From Actinoplanes octamycinicus (lineage in GTDB: Bacteria > Actinomycetota > Actinomycetes > Mycobacteriales > Micromonosporaceae): a stretch of 64,000 nucleotides of DNA. The stretch spans positions 3,081,501 to 3,145,500 of the forward strand of contig NZ_JACHNB010000001.1 of NCBI RefSeq assembly GCF_014205225.1, written 5' to 3'. Below, piece by piece: positions 1-6,645 of the stretch (its first letter is position 1; each line of letters opens with the position of its first letter). The notes below the pieces were generated by a model. It worked only from the letters and a program-made list of their open reading frames with translations, made no database searches and was not told the DNA's origin. The position numbers and the translations under genes are program-made.

Positions 1-584
<584 letters not shown>

Positions 585-587
585 CTA

Positions 588-613
588 GGTGTATACGCCC
601 ATAACGTTGGTCC
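588..613 (+). promoter_or_regulatory. Divergent promoter region: near-palindrome and leaderless -10 for PadR
   Basis: Positions 588-599 read GGTGTATACGCC, which matches its own reverse complement at 10 of 12 bases, and lie between the divergent alditol oxidase and PadR genes; this is a candidate PadR operator. TAACGT at 602-607 lies 6 nt before the PadR ATG, with no Shine-Dalgarno sequence, which fits a leaderless actinobacterial promoter of the TANNNT type. Both calls are inferences from sequence pattern and position. Confidence 0.4.
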
Positions 614-1198
614 ATGCCGTTGGATGCCTCACGGAACAGTCTGGTGCTGCCGATCCTCGGACTCCTCGGGGAGCGGCCGGCGCACGCCTACGACCTGGCC
701 ACCCGTCTCCAGGAGCGGTACGCGTACCTCACCGCGACCCGCAGCACGGTGACCACGCTGCTCAAGTCCCTGCACCGGGCCGGCCTGGTGGCGGCGCGCG
801 AGCCGGGGCAGGTCGGCAACCGACCACCCCGTATCGAATATGAACTGACCGAGGACGGCGTGGCCGGCTTCCGCGCCAAGGTCGAGTCCGGATTGCGGGA
901 CACCCCGGTCGCCTCGGTCGATTTCGCGCTGGCCGTGGCGCACCTCGGTTCGCTGCCGGCGGAGCGGGCCGCCGCGCTGCTCGCCGCGCGGGCCGAGCGG
1001 CTGGACGGGGAGCGCGCCGCGCTGCCGGCCGGGGCCGGCGAGATGGCCGAGGTGCACACCCTGGAGCACGGTTACTGGTTCGGGCTGGTCACCGCCGAGC
1101 TGGCCTGGATCGCCGCGCTGGTGGAGCGGATCCGGACGGCCGAGCTGGCCTGGGCGGCCGAAGCGCCGCCGGTGGCCGTGGTGGCGGCCGCGGCCTGA
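614..1198 (+). CDS. PadR-family transcriptional regulator
   Basis: DNA-binding repressor of the PadR family, 194 residues. The winged helix spans about residues 8-80 (LVLPILGLLGERPAHAYDLA then STVTTLLKSLHRAGLV), followed by the helical C-terminal part typical of PadR subfamily 2 (Vir), used for dimerisation. Start ATG 614 has no ribosome binding site and sits just after a TANNNT hexamer, so the message is probably leaderless. It is divergent from the alditol oxidase gene, and the short palindrome between them suggests local or self regulation. The effector is unknown; PadR proteins commonly respond to small phenolics or drugs. The C-terminus is alanine-rich and low complexity. Confidence 0.85.
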   Translation: MPLDASRNSLVLPILGLLGERPAHAYDLATRLQERYAYLTATRSTVTTLLKSLHRAGLVAAREPGQVGNRPPRIEYELTEDGVAGFRAKVESGLRDTPVASVDFALAVAHLGSLPAERAAALLAARAERLDGERAALPAGAGEMAEVHTLEHGYWFGLVTAELAWIAALVERIRTAELAWAAEAPPVAVVAAAA

Positions 1199-1276
1199 CT
1201 TCGGTTTTCAGGGATATCTCCGTCCTGCCCGGTTTAGAGTCGGTGCGTCTGTGCGGCCGACCGAGGAGGGCAGGTC

Positions 1277-2143
1277 ATGGCTTCCATCGTGATCGCGGAG
1301 GACGACCGGGACATCGCCGAGTTGCTCACCACGGTGATGACCAGTGCCGGGCACACTGTGCGGATCGCCGCGGACGGGGCATCGGCGTTGGAGGCGATCG
1401 GCAGCACCGCCCCCGACCTGGTCATCCTCGACCATCACATGCCCGGGATGAGCGGTCTCGAGGTGGCCGACCGGCTGCGCGCCGACCAGGCCACCGCGTC
1501 CATCCCGATGATCATGATGTCCGCCGCCACCCCGGCCGGGGCCCGGCAGCTGTGCGACGTGACCATCTCCAAGCCGGTCCGCCCGAAACACCTGATCGAG
1601 GCGGTGAACGAGCTGCTGGCGGCGTACCCGGCCGGCCAGCACCCGCCGGTCGCGCACCCGGACGCCGCCGCTCACCTGGCCGACGTGCCCCGGCTGCTGG
1701 CCGTCTCCGACTTCCTGACCCGCCCGGCGCGAGCCGCCGGGCTGGACGCGTTCGCCGAGCGGCTGGCCCGGCTCACCGGCACGCCGACCGCCGCGGTCAC
1801 CCTGGTGCTCAACGACACCGTGGTGGTGGCCGGGTCGTACGGGCTGCCGACGTGGGTCCGGGAGGCGGGCGGGGTGCCGGCCGAGTGGTCGCCGGACTCG
1901 ATCGTGGTGGCCGAGGACGTGCCGGTGCTGATCGGCGACAGCGAGGAGAGCGAGGAGTACGCGAGCAGCCCGCTCTTCGCGGTCAGCGGGATCCGCTCCT
2001 ACGCCAGCGTCCCGCTGCACTCGCCGGAGGGGCACATCGTCGGCACCCTGTGCGTCATGGACAAGAATCCGGGCACCTGCACCGAGGACACCGTGCAGAC
2101 CCTGCACTCGCAGCGCGCGCCGGCGTTGGAGCTACTCTCCTGA
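1277..2143 (+). CDS. Response regulator receiver domain fused to a GAF domain
   Basis: Signalling protein of 288 residues. The receiver domain (1-115) is complete: acidic pair D9/D10, phospho-acceptor D52 in LVILDHHMPG, S82 and K99 in ISKPV. A linker leads to a GAF domain (about 140-285; note YASVPLHSPEGHIVGTLCVMD near residues 240-265). No DNA-binding or enzymatic output domain is present, so the output may be protein-protein contact or small-ligand sensing. GAGGAGGG at 1262-1269 is a good ribosome binding site for ATG 1277. No histidine kinase is adjacent, so it is an orphan. The family arrangement is common in Actinoplanes-type genomes (recollection). Confidence 0.85.
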   Translation: MASIVIAEDDRDIAELLTTVMTSAGHTVRIAADGASALEAIGSTAPDLVILDHHMPGMSGLEVADRLRADQATASIPMIMMSAATPAGARQLCDVTISKPVRPKHLIEAVNELLAAYPAGQHPPVAHPDAAAHLADVPRLLAVSDFLTRPARAAGLDAFAERLARLTGTPTAAVTLVLNDTVVVAGSYGLPTWVREAGGVPAEWSPDSIVVAEDVPVLIGDSEESEEYASSPLFAVSGIRSYASVPLHSPEGHIVGTLCVMDKNPGTCTEDTVQTLHSQRAPALELLS

Positions 2144-2408
2144 TCTTGCGGAAGTCACTGACCGTCACGGTTTCTCGCTATCGCCGCAGATCGGTCGTTT
2201 TGTAGTCGCATCGTGACAGATCTCGCATAGGGCCATCTGATTAGGCAAAACGGCTGCGTTCCCGGGTCTTTTTGAATCATGACCCAAATCGAGATCAACT
2301 GCTCGTGCGCTCGTAACGAAACGTGGATCACAATCGGTGACGGCTGCATCTCGGCTGGGGCAGGATGCAGCGCGGCAAAACTCTTCAGTAGCGAGGGAGC
2401 GCGCCATC

Positions 2409-3278
2409 ATGGCGGAGATCCACCACTTCAATCACGGATGGGTGACTCCCGCGGTCAGCTATCTGCTGTCCGTCCTCGGGTCCCTGCTCGGGCTGACCAG
2501 CGCGGTCCGCCTCCGCTCGGCCCGGTCCAACGGCGAGCGCGGCTGGTGGCTGGTGCTCGCGGCGCTGGCGATCGGCGCCACCGGCATCTGGAGCATGCAC
2601 TTCGTCGCCATGCTCGGCTTCGACGTGGTCGGCTCGGCGATCCGCTACGACGTCGGCCTCACCAGCGCCAGCGTGGTCATCGCCTTCGTGGCGGTCGGCG
2701 TCGGCCTGGCCATCGCGCTGCTCGGCTCCGGCGCCCGGCAGATCCGGATCGTGATCGGCGGCGTCCTGGCCGGTCTCGGCGTGGCCGCGATGCACTACAC
2801 CGGCATGGCCGCGATGCGCCTGGACGGCGAGATCCACTACTCCGGCTCCCGGGTCGTCCTCTCGATCGCGATCGCCGTGGTCGCCGCCACCGTCGCGCTC
2901 TGGCTCACCCTGGTGGTCAGCAAGCCGGTCGTCATCTTCATCTCGGCGCTGGTGATGGGCGTCGCGGTGAACGGCATGCACTTCACCGGCATGTCCGCGA
3001 TGTCGGTGGTGGAGGAGGACCACTTCGGCACGATCGAGGGCGCCACCGCCGGGTCGCTGCTGGTGCCGATCGGGGTCGCCGTGGTGTTCGGCATCATCGG
3101 CATGGCGTACGCGCTGGCCGCCGCCCCCAACGAGGAGGACCGGGCGGCCGCCGAGTACCTCAACGCGCGGATCGACGCCCGGCTCGCCCAGCAGGCGCAG
3201 CAGGCGAAGAACGCGACCGGGCGCGGCACTCTCGGTAACGGATCGTGGACCTACCGGGACCGCGGCCGACAGTCCTGA
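2409..3278 (+). CDS. MHYT-domain integral membrane sensor
   Basis: Seven-helix membrane protein (289 residues) of the MHYT family, proposed to sense a diatomic gas or another ligand through metal bound by conserved Met/His residues. The three diagnostic motifs are visible as MHFVAM, MHYTGM and MHFTGM, each at a helix end. The C-terminal 40 residues (NEEDRAAAEYL onward) are charged and cytoplasmic, with a short Gln/Ala helix; no GGDEF, EAL or kinase domain is attached, unlike many MHYT proteins. ATG 2409 is preferred over 2337 because of GAGGGAGCG at 2392-2400 and because the N-terminus MAEIHHFNHG matches that of the paralogue at 38582-39634 (VAAHVHHFTYG). Confidence 0.88.
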   Translation: MAEIHHFNHGWVTPAVSYLLSVLGSLLGLTSAVRLRSARSNGERGWWLVLAALAIGATGIWSMHFVAMLGFDVVGSAIRYDVGLTSASVVIAFVAVGVGLAIALLGSGARQIRIVIGGVLAGLGVAAMHYTGMAAMRLDGEIHYSGSRVVLSIAIAVVAATVALWLTLVVSKPVVIFISALVMGVAVNGMHFTGMSAMSVVEEDHFGTIEGATAGSLLVPIGVAVVFGIIGMAYALAAAPNEEDRAAAEYLNARIDARLAQQAQQAKNATGRGTLGNGSWTYRDRGRQS

Positions 3279-3398
3279 CGATCCGTCCGAGGTTTGCCGA
3301 CCGAACCGCCAGCTGGACGATCCGTACGGCCCCACCCCTGGTAGATAGGGTTTTCCCTGGCTACGGACGGGACGTTTTGCGGGAGTGGGTGGGCGCGC

Positions 3399-4385
3399 GT
3401 GGCGGTCGGGATTCTGGGAACCGGATCATATCTTCCGTCACAGATCGTCACCAATGTGGACCTGGTCCGGCGGGTGCCGGACGCCGACCCGGAGTGGGTG
3501 TCCCAGAAGACGCTGATCGAGGCCCGCCGGTTCGCCGCCCCCGCCGAGGCGGCCTCCGACCTGGCCGGGCACGCCGCCCGGGCGGCGCTGGAGGACGCCG
3601 GCGTGGCGGCCGCCGAGATCGACTACATCGTGGTCTCCACCTCGACCGGCGACTCGCCGCAGCCGCCCACCTCGAACCTGGTGCAGAACCTGATCGGCGC
3701 GGACCGGGCCGCCTGCTTCGACGTGAACGCGGTCTGCGCCGGCTGGGTCTTCGCGCTCGGCGTGGCCAACGGCCTGGTGGCCACCCACCCGGGCGCGCTG
3801 GTCCTGGTGATCGCGGCCGACATCTACTCGCGGATCCTGGACTTCGGCGACCGGCGGACCGCGGTGCTCTTCGGCGACGGGGCCGGCGCCGCGGTGGTCG
3901 GCGCGGTACCGGACGGGCACGGGATCCTCGACCTGGACCTGGCCTCCCGGGGCGAGGCGAACGGCCTGATCTACGTGCGGGGTGGCGGCAGCCGCCGGCC
4001 CGCCTCGCCGGAGACGGTCGCGGCCGGCGACCACTACTTCCGGATGAACGGCCGGGGCGTCCGCGACTTCGTGGCCGACGCGGTGCCGCCGGCCCTGGAA
4101 CGACTGCTCGCCCGCAACCAGATGAAGGCCGGCGACGTCGACCACTTCGTCCCGCACCAGGCCAATGGCATCATGCTGCGCGAGTTGGTGACCGCGGCCG
4201 GCTTCGAGAACGCCCGGACCCACCTGACCCTGGAGCGCTACGGCAACGTCGGCAGCGCGTCGCTGCCGGTCACCCTCGACGACGCGAACCGCGCGGGCGC
4301 CCTCCGCCCCGGCGACCTGGTGCTGCTGGCCGGGTTCGGCGGCGGCATGTCGATGGGCGCCTGCCTGCTCCGCTGGGGCCGCTGA
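3399..4385 (+). CDS. 3-oxoacyl-ACP synthase III family protein (FabH-like)
   Basis: Thiolase-fold ketosynthase III, 328 residues, which condenses an acyl-CoA starter with malonyl-ACP. The catalytic triad is intact: C113 in DVNAVCAGW, H253 in VPHQAN and N283 in RYGNVGSAS. The length matches FabH. GTG 3399 is preceded by GGGAGTGGGTGGG. It stands alone, away from fabD, acpP or fabF, so it is more likely a secondary-metabolism or specialised starter-unit enzyme than the housekeeping fabH; DpsC/CerJ-like acyltransfer is another possibility. The substrate cannot be read from sequence. Confidence 0.88.
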   Translation: MAVGILGTGSYLPSQIVTNVDLVRRVPDADPEWVSQKTLIEARRFAAPAEAASDLAGHAARAALEDAGVAAAEIDYIVVSTSTGDSPQPPTSNLVQNLIGADRAACFDVNAVCAGWVFALGVANGLVATHPGALVLVIAADIYSRILDFGDRRTAVLFGDGAGAAVVGAVPDGHGILDLDLASRGEANGLIYVRGGGSRRPASPETVAAGDHYFRMNGRGVRDFVADAVPPALERLLARNQMKAGDVDHFVPHQANGIMLRELVTAAGFENARTHLTLERYGNVGSASLPVTLDDANRAGALRPGDLVLLAGFGGGMSMGACLLRWGR

Positions 4386-4462
4386 CCCTCCGGCCCGCCG
4401 ACCGCTCACGGCCCGCATCCGGGTCGCAATCCGATTTCCGGTACGCCTCCGTCACGCCGCGA

Positions 4463-4760
4463 TCCAGGGTGCGGTTTGCTCTGCCGTCATGCTGCGGTCT
4501 GCTCTGCGCTCACGCTGCGGTCCCGGATGCGGTCTGCTCTGCCGTCATGCTGCGGTCTGCTCTGCGGTCATGCCGCGGTCCCGGATGCGGTCTGCTCTGC
4601 CGTCATGCTGCGGTCTGCTCTGCGGTCATGCCGCGGTCCCGGATGCGGTCTGGCCTGCCGTTTCGCCGCGGTCCGGATGACCTGCTCTTTGCCGTCACGC
4701 TGCGGTGCGGGTGTGGGCTGCTCTGCCGTCACGCCGTGGTCCGGGGTGCGGTCTGCTCAG
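4463..4760. repeat. Tandem array with 58-bp period (array 1)
   Basis: A gene-free stretch of 820 bp (4386-5205) begins with this array. The 10-mer TCCCGGATGC occurs at 4521, 4579 and 4637, exactly 58 bp apart, and a diverged unit starts at 4463. Each unit is composed of two 23-bp half-copies (GCGGTCTGCTCTGCCGTCATG and the variant with GCGGTCATG) plus a 12-bp GCGGTCCCGGAT spacer. Units decay towards 4760. Open frames through it on both strands are low-complexity and not credible genes. The period and the TCTGCTCTGCCG core resemble the array at 42480-42820. Confidence 0.8.
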
Positions 4761-4978
4761 CCGGGAGAAGCGCAGCGCCCAGTCGAAGATCGGATGGTGC
4801 GTGGCGATCACCACGTGCCGCGCGGTCGATACCGACGGGGTGGTGATCGGCGGCGGCATCGCCGGGCTGTGGACGGCCTGGGACTCACCGAGGCCGGGCA
4901 CCGCCGATTTGTCGAGGACGAAAGTGTCGGCCATCCAGTTCTGCTCGGCTTTACCGGCCGCTGGCCCGGTGGTCTCCG

Positions 4979-5070
4979 ATGTCCACATCAGAGTGTTGTC
5001 CACAGGGTGTCTGCTGAGCCTCCCCGCTTTCCGCCACACTGCCTGAGGGGGATCCCCCGGGAGGGTGGGC
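4979..5070 (-). repeat. Dispersed intergenic element, copy 1 (palindrome plus paired DnaA-box-like sites)
   Basis: Read on the minus strand: GCCCACCCTCCC, the perfect 12-bp palindrome GGGGGATCCCCC (5047-5058), CAGTGTGGCGGA (5030-5041), then TGTGGACAA (4996-5004) and TGTGGACAT (4979-4987), the two 9-mers starting 17 bp apart. TTGTCCACA is the preferred Streptomyces DnaA box. The same blocks in the same order and nearly identical spacing recur at 43017-43110 in opposite orientation. The function is unknown; see findings. Confidence 0.75.
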
Positions 5071-5080
5071 CTGTGGGCGT

Positions 5081-5152
5081 GCGGAGGCCTGCAGGCATGC
5101 GGAGACCTGCAGGCGTGCGGAGACCTGCGGGCGTGCGGAGGCCTGTCAGCGT
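5081..5152. repeat. Four tandem copies of an 18-bp repeat
   Basis: Units start at 5081, 5099, 5117 and 5135; the consensus is GCGGAGACCTGCAGGCGT with one to four changes per copy. The array lies directly beside the dispersed element at 4979-5070 and ends about 50 bp before the 3' end of the PRC-barrel-like gene. No coding frame here is convincing. Confidence 0.8.
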
Positions 5153-5205
5153 GGCCAGCTTCCGCGGCACTGAACCGCGCCGCCAAGACCCGCGAAACCG
5201 CGCGA

Positions 5206-5535
5206 TCAGTGCGGCTGGACCAGCCAGTCCCAGGCGCGTTTCAAGCCGCTGTCGTGCCGCTCCTCCGGGAGGTCGGCGCTGGGCCGGGCCAGTTTCTCGG
5301 CCGGCTCGGTGACGATCGCCCCGTTCTCGTAGAGGCCGGCCACCTGGTCGCCGGACGCGAAGCGGTGCCCGTCGGAGGTCTTGATCAGCAGGCCGTGGAA
5401 GACGTCCTCGGGTTCGTCGGCGAGGACGTGTGCGACGGTGCCGATCGTGTCGCCGCTCGGCGCGTAGACCGGCACGCCTTCGCGCAGGACCAGGTAGGCG
5501 ACCGGTTCGCCGAGGTCTTCCGCCTTCTCTGTCAT
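5206..5535 (-). CDS. PRC-barrel-like small protein
   Basis: Protein of 109 residues, with a beta-rich segment (about 8-80: PVAYLVLREGVPVYAPSG then IGTVAHVLADEPEDVFHGLL) resembling the PRC-barrel fold, in which a small barrel binds other proteins or RNA. The tail (85-109) is charged and ends in a Trp-containing helix, KRAWDWLVQPH. No signal peptide or membrane helix is present. The ATG at 5535 has only a weak ribosome binding site. It is monocistronic, with a repeat array downstream and a divergent secreted-protein gene upstream. The function is not known; the fold assignment is from sequence pattern only. Confidence 0.7.
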   Translation of the reverse strand: MTEKAEDLGEPVAYLVLREGVPVYAPSGDTIGTVAHVLADEPEDVFHGLLIKTSDGHRFASGDQVAGLYENGAIVTEPAEKLARPSADLPEERHDSGLKRAWDWLVQPH

Positions 5536-5602
5536 GTCGTTGGCATACCCAGCCGGATGTGCCGAAAACCCGGGATCAGCTTTTCGGCTGACCAGATTAT
5601 GG

Positions 5603-5618
5603 CGATTTGTCCAAATCG
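5603..5618. promoter_or_regulatory. Inverted repeat CGATTTG-TC-CAAATCG
   Basis: Perfect 7-bp arms separated by TC in the 203-bp AT-richer region between the divergent PRC-like gene (5535) and the secreted protein (5739). The arm-to-arm symmetry and location suggest a dimeric regulator site; no regulator is identified. Confidence 0.35.
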
Positions 5619-5738
5619 GGTTTCGCCCCCGAAAACGCGGTCAAATACGGACAGGCAAGCACCCAATTCCCATATCGTCCCTTTTGTCGGGCCGCGCTAC
5701 TGCCGGCCCGGAGAACGAGGGGCATCGGAGGATTCGTA

Positions 5739-6461
5739 ATGCACATGAGTCGGCGAATCGCAGCAATGGTGGCGCTGGCCACGGCGACGACCGGGCTGGC
5801 CGGCGCGGCCACCGCCGGACCGGCCGCCGCGGCGCCGTCCCGGGGCCCGCAGCCGATCACCACCTGGCTCCGCCCGGTGCCGGCGAACGTGCCCAGCTGG
5901 ATCGACATCGCCTGGCGCACCGACCGGACCATCTGCGACGCGCAGGTGCGGGTCCGCGGCGAGCGGGTCCGGGTGGAGTACTTCGGCAACCGGCGCGGGG
6001 CGGTCTTCTCGCGGGGCAGCACGCTGACCCCGCGGCGCACCGACGTCACCCGGGTCCGGGTCACCCCGTTCACGGCGTTCGGCGGGGTGGCGAAGCTCTG
6101 GGCGACCATCTCCTACGACGAGTGCGGGTGGCGGTCCCGCACGCAGACGCGCACCACGGTGCTCTCGCTACCGGTGATGCGCACCAACTCGCCGGGGGGT
6201 CAGGGCGGTCCGGGCGGCCCCGGAACCGGACTCCCCGGCGGCCCCACCGGCCAGCACGGTCCCGGCCAGGGCCACTCGGACAACCCCCAGCAGGGCGGCG
6301 CCCACCCCGGCGGCTCCCACCCTGGCGGGGGCGGTCAGGGCGGTCACCAGCAGGACTGGCCCGGCCACGGTGGGCCGGGGCAGGGCGGCGGTCAGGGTGG
6401 TCAGCAGCAGGACTGGCCGGGCCACGGTGGGCCGGGGCAGGGCGGCGGCGGTCACCACTGA
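5739..6461 (+). CDS. Secreted protein with Gly/Gln/His-rich repeat tail
   Basis: Exported protein of 240 residues. The Sec signal peptide covers about residues 1-34 (MHMSRRIAAMVALATATTGL, hydrophobic core, cleavage near AAAAP). The mature domain (35-150) is probably beta-rich and carries two cysteines (in TICDAQV and YDECGW) that could form a disulfide. The last 90 residues are low complexity, with the unit QQDWPGHGGPGQGGG repeated twice; the DNA of that tail is itself a tandem repeat near 6355-6446. ATG 5739 is chosen for GGAGGATT at 5727-5734 and because the signal peptide starts there. No recognised enzyme motif; probably a cell-surface or matrix protein. Confidence 0.75.
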   Translation: MHMSRRIAAMVALATATTGLAGAATAGPAAAAPSRGPQPITTWLRPVPANVPSWIDIAWRTDRTICDAQVRVRGERVRVEYFGNRRGAVFSRGSTLTPRRTDVTRVRVTPFTAFGGVAKLWATISYDECGWRSRTQTRTTVLSLPVMRTNSPGGQGGPGGPGTGLPGGPTGQHGPGQGHSDNPQQGGAHPGGSHPGGGGQGGHQQDWPGHGGPGQGGGQGGQQQDWPGHGGPGQGGGGHH

Positions 6462-6483
6462 CCCTGTCACCCGGGTGAGAAAG

Positions 6484-6518
6484 GGGCGCACGGCCGGCTT
6501 CCCCCCGGTCGTGCGCCC
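6484..6518 (+). terminator. Hairpin terminator after the secreted-protein gene
   Basis: 14-bp stem (6484-6497 with 6505-6518, one G-U pair) and 7-nt loop, 22 nt after the stop codon of the secreted protein; no long T tract, as is usual in actinobacteria. Confidence 0.75.
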
Positions 6519-6558
6519 TCTCGTCGTACCGGGAACCGGTGTTGATCGGGGAAAGCGA

Positions 6559-6593
6559 ACCGGCCGCCGGACGGGGGGTGTCCGGCGGCCGGT
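6559..6593 (-). terminator. Hairpin terminator after the flippase-acyltransferase gene
   Basis: Perfect 14-bp stem (6559-6572 with 6580-6593), 7-nt loop, located about 50 nt past the stop codon (6646) of the minus-strand fusion gene. Confidence 0.75.
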
Positions 6594-6645
6594 GAGGCGC
6601 CCGGCGGGCCAGGGGGGCGGGCCGTGCCGGGCGCGGGCCCGAGGG

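Noticed and set aside
4476..5312. Long open frames through the repeat island (for example the 278-codon frame)
   Set aside because: They read through tandem repeats, give Cys/Ser/Ala-rich low-complexity translations, have no ribosome binding site and are open in several frames at once, as expected for GC-rich repeats.
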